DNA of 64,000 nt from Streptomyces griseoluteus (GCA_000717735.1 JOBE01000026.1:29361-93360), one strand, 5' to 3'; counted from the stretch's first letter, positions 20,891 through 31,462 are shown. Translations and numbers: made by a program. Notes: generated from the letters alone by a model not told the origin.

Positions 20891-21301
20891 CTAGAAGACG
20901 CTGAGGGAGAGGCGGATGACGCAGAGGTAGCGGTTGGCGCCCCGGTAGAGGTAGTCGGGCAGCCAGCGCGGCCCGTCCTGCTCCTCCACGTCGTGGACGA
21001 CGTTGTTGGCGCCGATCTGCTTGCCGATGGTGGCGAGCAGGCACCGCCGTGCCGCGTTGGCGAGGAGGTGGGCCGCGTTCTTGCTCGGGCCGTACACCTC
21101 GAACTCGATCAGCGGCATGTCGACGTGCAGGTCGCCGATCCAGGCACCGCCGCGGCGGTTCACCAGGACCGCGCTCTGGGTGCCGTCGAAGCCGGCCGGC
21201 GCGTTGACCGCGATGGTCGCGCCGGCCAGGGCGGGGTCGGCCTTGAGGACGTCGACGACCAGCTTCTCGACGTCCGGGAAAGCACTCGGGGGAGTGGTCA
21301 T
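20891..21301 (-). CDS. Putative tail terminator protein
   Basis: 136 residues from the ATG at 21301 (GAGGAGAACC ribosome binding site). The start MTTPPSAFPDVEKLVVDVLK and the pattern IEFEVYGPSKNAAHLLANAA resemble small tail-terminator/completion proteins (lambda gpU/DUF3168-like) that cap the head-proximal end of the tube. It is the first gene of the tail operon and immediately precedes the tube gene. Nothing resembling head or connector genes lies upstream, which is important for the tailocin interpretation. Confidence 0.6.
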   Translation of the reverse strand: MTTPPSAFPDVEKLVVDVLKADPALAGATIAVNAPAGFDGTQSAVLVNRRGGAWIGDLHVDMPLIEFEVYGPSKNAAHLLANAARRCLLATIGKQIGANNVVHDVEEQDGPRWLPDYLYRGANRYLCVIRLSLSVF

Positions 21302-21465
21302 GACGGTTCTCCTCGGGAGAGGGGAGGGGCGGGATGGCGGGACGGGGTGCCGCCCGGGGCGCTCCGGCGGGAGGGGGCGGGGCGCGGCAGCGCACCCGGA
21401 CGGCGGACGGCGGAGCCGCGTCCCGTCCTGCGGGCGCAGCTCCGCCGCTGCACCAACTGTGACAG

Positions 21466-21484
21466 CGATCGTGCGCGCACGCAA
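21466..21484 (-). promoter_or_regulatory. Tail-operon operator-like palindrome
   Basis: On the minus strand TTGCGTGCGCGCACGATCG contains a perfect 12-bp palindrome (CGTGCGCGCACG). It starts with the same TTGCG-Y-GC half-site as the sites at 23964 and 24029 beside the regulator genes. It lies about 165 bases upstream of the first tail gene. TTGCGT could also serve as a -35, with CACAGT 17 bases downstream as a weak -10. Confidence 0.45.
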
Positions 21485-21551
21485 CTAGAACGTTGATCGG
21501 ATCCGCACCAACCCACACGACGCCCCTGGACGGGGAGGGGCGGGACCCCGA

Positions 21552-21620
21552 GCCGGGTCCGCCCCACCCCTGCGGAGAAGCCGGGTCCGCCCCGCCCCTG
21601 CGGAGCGCCGGATCCGCCCC
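21552..21620. repeat. Three tandem 27-28-base repeats
   Basis: Units beginning GCCGGGTCCGCCCC (21552), GCCGGGTCCGCCCC (21580) and GCCGGATCCGCCCC (21607) are separated by 28 and 27 bases. The first two also share CCCTGCGGAG. They lie in the 377-base gap between the tail operon and the ATP-grasp gene; the rest of this gap shows only the operator-like site at 21466. Too few and too short for CRISPR. Confidence 0.6.
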
Positions 21621-21678
21621 ACGCCGGGGGACGGCCGCCCCGATAGGTTGACCGCCACCGAACCGAGGGAGCCGCCCC

Positions 21679-22506
21679 GTGCCCGCCGACCGTCCCCACC
21701 TGCTCTACGTCACCGACCTGACCTACCCGGCCAAGGGGCGGCGCTACGGCGACGAGGACGTCCACCTCTCCGCCCGGCTGCGCGCCGACTTCGACCTCGC
21801 CCTCTGCCACCCGCTCGACGCCGCCGCCCTCATGCCGGGCTTCGACGCCGTCGTCGTCCGCAACAGCGGCCCCGTCCTCGGGTACCAGAAGGAGTACGAG
21901 GCCTTCCGCGAGCGCGCCCTGGCCCTCGGCACCCGCGTCTACAACCCCCTCCACGGGCGCGGCGACATGGCCGGCAAGCAGTACCTGCTCGACCTCACCG
22001 CCGCCGGCTACCCCGTCATCCCCACCGTCGACCGCCCCGAGGACATCCACCGGCTGCCCGCCGCCCCGCAGTACGCGGTCAAGCCCGAGGCCGGGGCGGA
22101 CTCCATAGGACTGCGCTTCATGGCGTACGAGGAGCTCGCCGGGCTCACGTGCGGCGGACTCCTCGTCCAGCCGCGCATCGACTTCCGCTACGAGGTCTCC
22201 TTCTACTTCGTCGACGACCTCTTCCAGTACGCCCTGTACGCCCCCGACCCCGAGCGCCGCTGGGTCCTGGAGCCGTACGAACCGACCCCGGACGACCTCG
22301 CCTTCGCCCGCCGCTTCATCGACTGGAACACCCTCGACCACGGCATCCAGCGCGTCGACGCCTGCCGCACCCCGGAGGGCGGGCTGCTCCTCGTCGAGCT
22401 GGAGGACCTCAACCCGTACCTCTCCCTCGACCGCGTCGCCGAGCCGGTGCGCGAGCGGTTCGCCGACACCCTGGCCCGCTCCCTCCACGCCTTCCTGGCG
22501 GCATGA
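21679..22506 (+). CDS. ATP-grasp-like enzyme
   Basis: 275 residues from a GTG start. The N-terminal half looks like a pre-ATP-grasp Rossmann region (PHLLYVTDLTYPAKGRRYGD). The segment DMAGKQYLLDLTAAGYPVIP, then YAVKPEAGADSIGL, and the C-terminal LLVELEDLNPYLSLD with acidic and Asn metal-binding positions fit the ATP-grasp fold (glutathione synthetase/RimK-like). Such enzymes ligate a carboxylate to an amine using ATP; the substrate is unknown. It lies between the tail operon and the regulator trio on the opposite strand, so it may modify a tail component or be an unrelated host gene. Confidence 0.65.
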   Translation: MPADRPHLLYVTDLTYPAKGRRYGDEDVHLSARLRADFDLALCHPLDAAALMPGFDAVVVRNSGPVLGYQKEYEAFRERALALGTRVYNPLHGRGDMAGKQYLLDLTAAGYPVIPTVDRPEDIHRLPAAPQYAVKPEAGADSIGLRFMAYEELAGLTCGGLLVQPRIDFRYEVSFYFVDDLFQYALYAPDPERRWVLEPYEPTPDDLAFARRFIDWNTLDHGIQRVDACRTPEGGLLLVELEDLNPYLSLDRVAEPVRERFADTLARSLHAFLAA

Positions 22507-22507
22507 C

Positions 22508-22545
22508 GAAGCGCCCCGGGTCCGGATCAGGACTCGGGGCGCTTC
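22508..22545. terminator. Bidirectional terminator
   Basis: A perfect 11-bp stem (22508-22518 with 22535-22545) lies between the convergent ATP-grasp gene (ends 22506) and the helix-turn-helix gene (ends 22558). It separates the structural and regulatory halves of the island. Confidence 0.65.
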
Positions 22546-22557
22546 GGTGACGAACGA

Positions 22558-22800
22558 TCAGACGGTGTGCGCGGTACGGCGGCGGGCCAGCCGCTCCGCG
22601 GCGAAGACGTCCTCCAGGCGGAAGAGCTGGGCGCGGCCCGCCTTGCCCGCGGCCCGCAGGTGTCCCAGCTGGACCCACTTGCGGATCGTCGCGGGGGCGA
22701 CCCCCGCCTCCTCGGCGGCGAGCGGCCCGGGGATCAGCGCGGGCATCGCGGGCAGGGCCGACATCCCGGCCATCGCAGGCATCGCGGGCGTGCTCAGCAT
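22558..22800 (-). CDS. Helix-turn-helix DNA-binding protein
   Basis: 80 residues from the ATG at 22800 (AAGGAGACC ribosome binding site). After an Ala/Met/Pro-rich N-terminus, residues ~28-70 (GPLAAEEAGVAPATIRKWVQ, then GHLRAAGKAGRAQLFRLEDV) form a MerR/excisionase-type winged helix. It overlaps the upstream zinc-ribbon gene by 7 bases and is the last of the regulator trio. Likely a small activator or directionality-type regulator. Confidence 0.75.
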   Translation of the reverse strand: MLSTPAMPAMAGMSALPAMPALIPGPLAAEEAGVAPATIRKWVQLGHLRAAGKAGRAQLFRLEDVFAAERLARRRTAHTV

Positions 22801-23594
22801 GAGGTCTCCTTCGTGTCGTCCATCGCCGCTTCGATCTCCTCGGTACGGGTCCCCGAGGCCTCCGTCAGTTCGGCCCACGCGTCTTCCGGCCACAGATGCC
22901 GGTACGCGGGGTCGTCCTGGCAGCCGCACGCCGTGTCCGTGCACACGCACGCGGGGTTCACGCAGAGCACCGCGCGCCGGTCGGGGAACGCCCGCAGCGA
23001 CACCGAGTCGCACCAGGGGCAGCGCCCCGAGACCCGGACGATCGTCTCCGCGTCGCCCAGGGTCCTGGCGCAGCGGCGGGCCATGCGCCGGATCTCGTCC
23101 CGTACGTGCCGGGCGAGGACCGGGTGGGCGGCGACGGCGTCGAGCAGGCCGACGATCCGGCGCAGCCGCTCGATCACCCCGGCCCGGCGCGGCCGCGGCA
23201 GGGCGAGCCGGGCGCAGACCGCCTCCTCCAGTTCCACCACGCCGTCGGTGATGTCCCGGATGGCGTCGGAGACGTGGAGCCGGATCGGGGCGGCGCCGTG
23301 CCCGGGGACGGAGAGGCCGTGCCGCTGTTCCAGGAGCAGCGCCTCGCGCCGCTCCTGGCGGATCAGCTCGTCGCGGCCGGGGTGCGGGGCGCTGGGGGCG
23401 GTCCCGGCGGGGGAGCGGCGGCCGGGGGCCAGCTCCTCGGAGAGCTCGGGGAACTGGCGTACGAGGGAGACGGTCCAGAGGGCGATGTCCCGCAGCACGA
23501 GCTCGACGGCGGGACCGGCGGGACCGGCGGGCGCGACGGGCGCGACGGGGACGGCCTGGCCGGCGGGGACAGCGCGGTCGGTGAGGTCAGCCAC
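22794..23594 (-). CDS. Zinc-ribbon protein of the regulatory operon
   Basis: 266 residues from a GTG at 23594 (GGGAGG upstream). The N-terminus is Ala/Pro/Val-rich; the middle is helical and Arg-rich. Near the C-terminus a Cys cluster, GRCPWCDSVSLRAF then CVNPACVCTDTACGCQ, looks like a zinc ribbon. It overlaps the WhiB-like gene upstream and the helix-turn-helix gene downstream, so the three are probably co-translated. Function unknown; similar actinobacterial and phage genes occur in regulatory positions. Confidence 0.6.
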   Translation of the reverse strand: MADLTDRAVPAGQAVPVAPVAPAGPAGPAVELVLRDIALWTVSLVRQFPELSEELAPGRRSPAGTAPSAPHPGRDELIRQERREALLLEQRHGLSVPGHGAAPIRLHVSDAIRDITDGVVELEEAVCARLALPRPRRAGVIERLRRIVGLLDAVAAHPVLARHVRDEIRRMARRCARTLGDAETIVRVSGRCPWCDSVSLRAFPDRRAVLCVNPACVCTDTACGCQDDPAYRHLWPEDAWAELTEASGTRTEEIEAAMDDTKETSC

Positions 23595-23862
23595 GGCGGC
23601 GGCCTCCCGCCTGCGCGACGGCCTTCGCGACGCGCTCCGAGTCCGCCGGGCGGCCGTTGCGCCACAGGCGGCCCGCGCAGACGCCGTCGAAGTAGCTCTC
23701 GGCCGGGGCGACGGCCGTCTCGCACTCGCGGCGGACGGGGCAGTCGGCGCAGGCGCGCAGCGCGGGGGCCGCGTCTTTGGGCCGGCGGGCGAAGACGACG
23801 GACGGGGAGAGGCCGGCGCACGCGGCGGAGGCCTGCCAGGGGGACGGGTCGGTCGGGAACAA
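23587..23862 (-). CDS. WhiB-like iron-sulfur transcription factor
   Basis: 91 residues from a TTG at 23862, chosen because GGAGA lies 6 bases upstream and the size fits the family; an ATG at 24015 would add 51 unlikely residues. The four Cys of the WhiB cluster are in AACAGL and CADCPVRREC, followed by the GVCAGRLWRNGR turn. WhiB-like proteins bind a 4Fe-4S cluster and the primary sigma factor; phage-encoded members that antagonise host WhiB proteins are known. First of the regulator trio, transcribed away from the helix-turn-helix gene at 24115. Confidence 0.8.
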   Translation of the reverse strand: MFPTDPSPWQASAACAGLSPSVVFARRPKDAAPALRACADCPVRRECETAVAPAESYFDGVCAGRLWRNGRPADSERVAKAVAQAGGRRRG

Positions 23863-23963
23863 GAGGTTTCTCCACGGGCCGGGGCCACCAGGGCGTCCAT
23901 GGGGCCGGTGGGGCTTCTGGGGCTCAGGGGGCCGACGAGTGCGGCGATGAGCAGCCTTACACG

Positions 23964-23994
23964 TTGCGTGCGAGCGCGCAACAAACTTGTGCGC
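23964..23994. promoter_or_regulatory. Operator-like palindromes before the WhiB-like gene
   Basis: TTGCGTGCGAGCGCGCAA (23964-23981) is an imperfect 18-bp palindrome of the form TTGCGYGCN-NGCRCGCAA, followed by TTGTGCGC (23987-23994). On the minus strand TTGCGC and TAAGGC are spaced by 16 bases and could be the promoter of the regulator trio, so a protein binding here would cover it. Confidence 0.5.
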
Positions 23995-24028
23995 AGGCTC
24001 CGACCAGGTCTTCATCGATTCGACACGA

Positions 24029-24070
24029 TTGCGCGCCCGAAAGCACGTAATTCTGTGCGCGCAAGCACGC
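24029..24070. promoter_or_regulatory. Operator-like sites before the helix-turn-helix regulator
   Basis: TTGCGCGC (24029-24036) and its exact inverse GCGCGCAA (24057-24064) flank 20 bases. The second arm continues into GTGCGCGCAAGCACGC (24055-24070), resembling the site before the tail operon. A possible -10 (TAAGGT) follows at 24071. Position and inverted symmetry suggest autoregulation of the gene at 24115. Confidence 0.5.
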
Positions 24071-24114
24071 TAAGGTATGGAATCCGGAGGGTGGGGAGTG
24101 AGGGAGCGGTACAC

Positions 24115-24564
24115 ATGACCAGTCAAGGGCTCGACGAATTCGCGGGATGGGTCGAAGGCCTGATGAGAGCGCGGGGCTACGACATCGACAGCCCGCGTGG
24201 CGGCGGCAAGTCCCGGATCGCGGACGAGGCCGGCGTGCACCGGGCCGCCGTGACGCGGCTGCTGCAGCGGCAGAGCATGCCCGACCTGGAGACCATGCGC
24301 AGGATCGCCCCGCTGCTCGGCGTCTCCGTCCGCGACATGCTCATCAGGTCCGGGCGAGTCACGCCGGAGGAACTTCCGATGGCGGCGGACCTGCTGCCGC
24401 CGAACGACTGGCAGCCGTCGATGGAGGACTTCGCCCGTTGGCTGGGCGTGCCCGACGAGCGCATGGGCGTCTTCGTCAAGGTCGTGAACCAGTTCCTGGA
24501 GCCCGACGCCGAGGCGGAGCGGCCCGCGGAGGCGGCCGAGCCCCGCCGGACCGCCCGCGACTGA
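24115..24564 (+). CDS. XRE-type helix-turn-helix regulator
   Basis: 149 residues from the ATG at 24115. Residues ~30-80 ([40 protein letters not shown]) form a Cro/C1-type helix-turn-helix. The acidic C-terminal half may mediate dimerisation or tail-gene control. It is transcribed divergently from the WhiB-like operon across 252 bases full of inverted repeats, the arrangement of a phage repressor region. It is the best candidate for the protein that binds the TTGCGYGC palindromes. Confidence 0.75.
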   Translation: MTSQGLDEFAGWVEGLMRARGYDIDSPRGGGKSRIADEAGVHRAAVTRLLQRQSMPDLETMRRIAPLLGVSVRDMLIRSGRVTPEELPMAADLLPPNDWQPSMEDFARWLGVPDERMGVFVKVVNQFLEPDAEAERPAEAAEPRRTARD

Positions 24565-24582
24565 CCAGGGACGATCTTGTCC

Positions 24583-24607
24583 GGTCCCGGCCCGCACGGC
24601 CGGGACC
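24583..24607 (+). terminator. Terminator after the XRE-type regulator
   Basis: A perfect 10-bp stem (24583-24592 with 24598-24607) with a 5-base loop follows 18 bases after the stop codon. It separates the island from the str promoter only 22 bases further on. Confidence 0.75.
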
Positions 24608-24628
24608 ACGTGCGCGTGGGCATTTGTT

Positions 24629-24657
24629 TTGACCGGAGTCCATGCGATAGGTACGCT
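24629..24657 (+). promoter_or_regulatory. rpsL (str operon) promoter
   Basis: TTGACC (24629-24634) and TACGCT (24652-24657) are separated by 17 bases, a good match to the primary sigma factor consensus. Transcription would start near 24664, giving a leader of about 187 bases before rpsL. Confidence 0.7.
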
Positions 24658-24777
24658 CATGCCTTGTGCCTGGGGTGTGCCTGGGCTCGCGTGCGTGTCC
24701 TCAACCGCAAGGCGAGTCATATACCGGCCACCGCAATCCGCGCCCTTTCCGCTTCGTGCGGGGGGTCCGCGCGATTC

Positions 24778-24803
24778 GACACACCCGACCGCGTGGGTCG
24801 GTG
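24778..24803 (+). promoter_or_regulatory. rpsL leader hairpin shared with rpsJ leader
   Basis: CCCGACCGCGTGGGTCGG (24784-24801) forms a 6-bp stem, CCGACC with GGTCGG, around GCGTG. The same 18 bases, also preceded by CGACAC, recur upstream of rpsJ at 33438-33462. Conservation between two ribosomal-protein leaders suggests a common RNA-level control element. Confidence 0.6.
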
Positions 24804-24850
24804 GATGTTCCAGGTTAGTTTTACGACGGCACACAGAAACCGGAGAAGTA

Positions 24851-25222
24851 GTGCCTACGATCCAGCAGCTGGTCCGGAAGGGCCGGCAGGACAAGGTCGA
24901 GAAGAACAAGACGCCCGCACTCGAGGGTTCCCCTCAGCGTCGCGGCGTCTGCACGCGTGTGTTCACGACCACCCCGAAGAAGCCGAACTCGGCCCTCCGT
25001 AAGGTCGCGCGTGTGCGTCTGACCTCCGGCATCGAGGTCACGGCCTACATCCCGGGCGAGGGTCACAACCTGCAGGAGCACTCGATCGTGCTCGTGCGCG
25101 GTGGCCGTGTGAAGGACCTGCCGGGTGTTCGCTACAAGATCATCCGCGGTTCCCTCGACACGCAGGGCGTCAAGAACCGTAAGCAGGCTCGCAGCCGCTA
25201 CGGCGCCAAGAAGGAGAAGTAA
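24851..25222 (+). CDS. rpsL: 30S ribosomal protein S12
   Basis: 123 residues from a GTG start (GGAGAAGTA upstream). It forms the decoding centre of the 30S subunit. The [13 protein letters not shown] loop has Lys at position 43 and the GGRVKDLPG loop Lys at 88, the wild-type residues at streptomycin-resistance sites, so the sequence predicts a streptomycin-sensitive ribosome. First gene of the str operon, 2 bases before rpsG. Confidence 0.98.
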   Translation: MPTIQQLVRKGRQDKVEKNKTPALEGSPQRRGVCTRVFTTTPKKPNSALRKVARVRLTSGIEVTAYIPGEGHNLQEHSIVLVRGGRVKDLPGVRYKIIRGSLDTQGVKNRKQARSRYGAKKEK

Positions 25223-25224
25223 GA

Positions 25225-25695
25225 ATGCCTCGTAAGGGCCCCGCCCCGAAGCGCCCGGTCATCATCGACCCGGTCTACAGCTCTCCTCTTGTCACCTCGC
25301 TGATCAACAAGATCCTGCTGGACGGCAAGCGTTCCACCGCCGAGCGCATCGTCTACGGTGCCATGGAAGGCCTCCGCGAGAAGACCGGCGCTGACCCGGT
25401 CATCACGCTGAAGCGCGCGCTTGAGAACGTCAAGCCCTCGCTCGAGGTCAAGTCCCGCCGTGTCGGTGGCGCCACCTACCAGGTGCCGATCGAGGTCAAG
25501 CCGGGCCGCGCTGCGACCCTGGCGCTCCGCTGGGTCGTGGGTTACTCCCGTGCCCGTCGTGAGAAGACCATGACCGAGCGCCTCATGAACGAGCTCCTCG
25601 ACGCCTCGAACGGCCTCGGTGCGGCCGTCAAGAAGCGTGAGGACACGCACAAGATGGCCGAGTCCAACAAGGCCTTCGCGCACTACCGCTGGTAG
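25225..25695 (+). CDS. rpsG: 30S ribosomal protein S7
   Basis: 156 residues, the usual length, starting [20 protein letters not shown]. It nucleates assembly of the 30S head and contacts the E-site tRNA. In many bacteria it represses the str operon. It lies between rpsL and fusA with close spacing. Confidence 0.97.
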   Translation: MPRKGPAPKRPVIIDPVYSSPLVTSLINKILLDGKRSTAERIVYGAMEGLREKTGADPVITLKRALENVKPSLEVKSRRVGGATYQVPIEVKPGRAATLALRWVVGYSRARREKTMTERLMNELLDASNGLGAAVKKREDTHKMAESNKAFAHYRW

Positions 25696-25734
25696 TCGCA
25701 ACCCACATCGAGACCGAGAGAAGACTGAGCCGAT

Positions 25735-27864
<2,130 letters not shown>

Positions 27865-27894
27865 CTCTCCCGAGTTCACGCTTTAGGCTTGACA

Positions 27895-27947
27895 CCAGTC
27901 GCCGGGGTTCCGCCCCGGAACCCCGAGGAACGGGCCCCGGCGACTGG
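27895..27947 (+). promoter_or_regulatory. tuf leader with nested hairpins
   Basis: The 149-base fusA-tuf gap contains a perfect 13-bp stem (27895-27907 with 27935-27947) and a perfect 8-bp hairpin (27904-27911 with 27917-27924). They compete for bases 27904-27907. A TTGACA at 27889 just upstream could be a -35, but no good -10 is seen 16-18 bases later. Suggests a separately controlled tuf transcript. Confidence 0.5.
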
Positions 27948-28013
27948 CATCCCAGCAAAGATCACCTGGCGCCGATGAGCAAGGCGTACAGAACCACTCC
28001 GCAGGAGGATTCA

Positions 28014-29207
<1,194 letters not shown>

Positions 29208-29241
29208 TCTTGATCTGATCTGGTAGCTCCACGAGCTGCAG

Positions 29242-29277
29242 GAGAAGGCCCCGCACCTTTCGGTGCGGGGCCTTCTC
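29242..29277. terminator. tuf terminator
   Basis: A perfect 16-bp stem (29242-29257 with 29262-29277) with a 4-base loop follows tuf. The convergent deacetylase gene ends at 29295, so it can serve both strands. Confidence 0.9.
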
Positions 29278-29294
29278 GCGTCTCACCTGCGTGC

Positions 29295-31277
29295 CTACGG
29301 CCGCCAGCTCCAGGGGCGTCCGTCGGCGCCCAGGCCGACCACGGCCGCTCCGCCAGCCCCCAGGTGCAGCGCGGTCGACACCGCCTCCGGGCCCGTCGTA
29401 CGGGTACGGAGTCGGCCACCGGACCGGACCGTCACCCTGCCGTCGGTGTCGGTGCCGAGGAGTACGGTCCCGAGCGCCGCCGAACGTGCGGCGACCACGT
29501 CCCCGTACCCGTCGAGACCGGCGTCGCCGTCCGGCCCGAGCAGCGCCGCCGAGGCCGGAGCCCGGTGGTACAGCTCGCCGCCCGCGCTCGCCACCGTGGA
29601 CCCCGAGAGCGGCAGCCCGCCCTCCCGCTCCACCCCGTCCACCCAGTGCCGTACGGACTCCCGCCCCGCCGCGTACAGATGCACCCGGCCCGCCGCGTCC
29701 ACCGACACGGCCAGGCCGTCCTGGACCTCCGCCGGTCCCGGGAGGGCCCGCCACGGGCCCCAGGACCCGTCCGCCGCCCGCACCCGCGTCGAGACGCCCT
29801 TGTCGGCGTTCCGTACGAACAGGTGGACCCGGCCGTCGGGGGCCACGGCCGCCACCGGAGCGCCGATCCGGCGCCCCCGGTCGTCCTGGCGCTCCGGGCA
29901 GCCGAGTCCCCGCCAGGCGAGGAACGGTCCGCCGGGGGAGCGCTGCTCAAGGAGCACCACCTCGCGCCGGTTGGCCCCGCCGTGCCCGTCGAGCGCGGCG
30001 AACCGCACCCCGAAGAGCAGCACCCGGCCGTCCGCGAGCACCGCCGAACCGAGCGCGGGCGCGAGCGGCCCGCCGCCCAGATCCGTCGGCTCGCTCCAGA
30101 CCCCGGGCGCCGACTCGCGCCAGCGGACCGCGCGCAGCCCGAGCACCCCGTACGCGGTGAGCCGCCCGTCCGGCTCCTCGGCGAGCGCCGGGCGCGCGCC
30201 CGGCCAGCGATGGTGCGTGGAGCGGACCCAGCCCTTGTGGTTGGTCAGCGGCCGGTCGCCGCCGACGCCGTAGTCGCCGCAGCCCGAGGGGTTCCCGCAC
30301 TGCCAGGAGGGGTCACCGCCGTACGGGACGAGGCGTGCGGCCTTCTCCTCCAGGACCGCGGGAGGCAGGTTCTTCGGCCAGTGCCGGTTGTAGTAGCCGC
30401 GGAAGGCCTTCGCCGTGAACGCCGGTATCGGTTCGCCGTCCCTGACCGCGTCCGACACCCAGCGGCACAGAGCGGCCCAGGTGAAGCAGCCGACCGCCGT
30501 GTGGTCGCCGTGGTCCGAGTACCCCGGCTGCTCGGAGTTCCGCCGCCGGGTGGCGTCGTCGCCGTGCTGGACGTCCGGGTCCGGGTCCAGGGTGTGCACC
30601 ACCGTCGGCCGGTAGCGGGCGAGCAGCCCGACGAGGGCGGCGACCAGCTGGTCGTAGTCGTAGGTGTCGGCGCGGGTGACGGGGGAGCCGGCCGACAGAT
30701 GGGTCCGCAGTTCGAGTGCCCGGTCGTCCCACAGCGCGGGCATCGCCATGTACCGGCGGGAGGTGTGCATCGGCAGGTTGAGGAAGACCAGCTCGATCCG
30801 GCGGCCGCCGTTCGTGAGCGTGTCGACCCCGGCCCGCCGGCCGCCCGGCAGCGTCAGCGTCTCCCGCTGCCACGGCGTGAACACCGGAAGCCCGAGCGCC
30901 ACGGCGTACGACTGGCGCAGACCCTGGTGGCGGGCCGCGGAGTAGGCCGCCCGGTCCGGGGGAGCCTCCGGCATCCCGGCGATCCGGTTCCGGCCGGTGT
31001 GCTCGCCTGCCGTCACGTACACGGAGACGAGGGGGACCCCCGCGTCGAGCAGCCGCTGCGTGTCCGGGTTCATGAAGTACAGGTCGTCGTCCGGATGCGC
31101 GGAGAACTGCAGCAGCAGCGCCCGCCGGGCCCGGGCGTCCGCGATCGGCTTCCCCGGCGCCGGATCGGCCGTCGGGGTGGCCCGGCGCGGCTCCGGTACG
31201 GAGCACCCGGCGGCGGCCGTCGTGGCGGCGAGGGCGGCGGCGAGAACCGCTCGCCGGCGGGGTGGGGTGGGCTGCAC
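29295..31277 (-). CDS. PIG-L/LmbE-type deacetylase lipoprotein
   Basis: 660 residues. The N-terminus ([19 protein letters not shown]) is a lipoprotein signal with a lipobox Cys at about residue 25 and a twin-Arg-like start. Residues ~50-310 carry the PIG-L fold, with LLQFSAHPDDDLYFMNPDTQ holding the zinc-binding His-Pro-Asp-Asp and SDHGDHTAVG later. The C-terminal ~300 residues repeat short blocks like DGRVHLFVRNADKG and DAAGRVHLYAAG, as in a beta-propeller. Probably a surface N-acetyl-sugar deacetylase with a carbohydrate-binding propeller; substrate unknown. Transcribed against the surrounding operons. Confidence 0.8.
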   Translation of the reverse strand: MQPTPPRRRAVLAAALAATTAAAGCSVPEPRRATPTADPAPGKPIADARARRALLLQFSAHPDDDLYFMNPDTQRLLDAGVPLVSVYVTAGEHTGRNRIAGMPEAPPDRAAYSAARHQGLRQSYAVALGLPVFTPWQRETLTLPGGRRAGVDTLTNGGRRIELVFLNLPMHTSRRYMAMPALWDDRALELRTHLSAGSPVTRADTYDYDQLVAALVGLLARYRPTVVHTLDPDPDVQHGDDATRRRNSEQPGYSDHGDHTAVGCFTWAALCRWVSDAVRDGEPIPAFTAKAFRGYYNRHWPKNLPPAVLEEKAARLVPYGGDPSWQCGNPSGCGDYGVGGDRPLTNHKGWVRSTHHRWPGARPALAEEPDGRLTAYGVLGLRAVRWRESAPGVWSEPTDLGGGPLAPALGSAVLADGRVLLFGVRFAALDGHGGANRREVVLLEQRSPGGPFLAWRGLGCPERQDDRGRRIGAPVAAVAPDGRVHLFVRNADKGVSTRVRAADGSWGPWRALPGPAEVQDGLAVSVDAAGRVHLYAAGRESVRHWVDGVEREGGLPLSGSTVASAGGELYHRAPASAALLGPDGDAGLDGYGDVVAARSAALGTVLLGTDTDGRVTVRSGGRLRTRTTGPEAVSTALHLGAGGAAVVGLGADGRPWSWRP

Positions 31278-31383
31278 GTGCGGGGTCCTTCGCTCAGGGG
31301 TCGCCTGGAAGACGGCTCCGCGGGCGAAGAGGTTGTGCCGCGCGGACGCCGGGAGAAAAAGTTCGAGGAATCCCGCGGAGCGA

Positions 31384-31410
31384 TGTCGAAGCGGCGATCA
31401 TGGCTCCGAC
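31384..31410 (+). promoter_or_regulatory. Candidate ECF42-type promoter
   Basis: TGTCGA (31384-31389) and CGAC (31407-31410) are spaced by 17 bases about 50 bases upstream of the YCII gene. As I recall, ECF42 sigma factors use TGTCGA at -35 and a CGAY-type -10, so the pair may be autoregulated. Confidence 0.4.
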
Positions 31411-31462
31411 CCAAGGGTGAAAGCGCGCCACAGGGGCGCGTGGGACGGGGAGGACACCCGAG

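Noticed and set aside
5922..21301. Contractile injection system
   Set aside because: No sheath, AAA+ ATPase, gp25-like, baseplate J or VgrG-like protein; the frameshifted chaperone and tube order are siphophage-like.
21552..21620. CRISPR array
   Set aside because: Only three imperfect units, adjacent without distinct spacers, and no cas genes.
23863..24015. N-terminal extension of the WhiB-like protein from ATG 24015
   Set aside because: The added residues are Arg/Pro-rich and unconserved in type, cover the operator-like palindrome at 23964, and a TTG with a good ribosome binding site gives the normal family length.
5922..24564. Complete prophage
   Set aside because: No integrase, terminase, portal, protease, capsid or replication gene was seen, and no flanking attachment repeat was found by eye.
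24629..24850. Extension of rpsL upstream to an ATG at 24629
   Set aside because: S12 always starts MPTIQQL; the upstream frame spans the promoter and leader hairpin.
24851..25222. Streptomycin-resistant rpsL allele
   Set aside because: Lys43 and Lys88 are both wild type.
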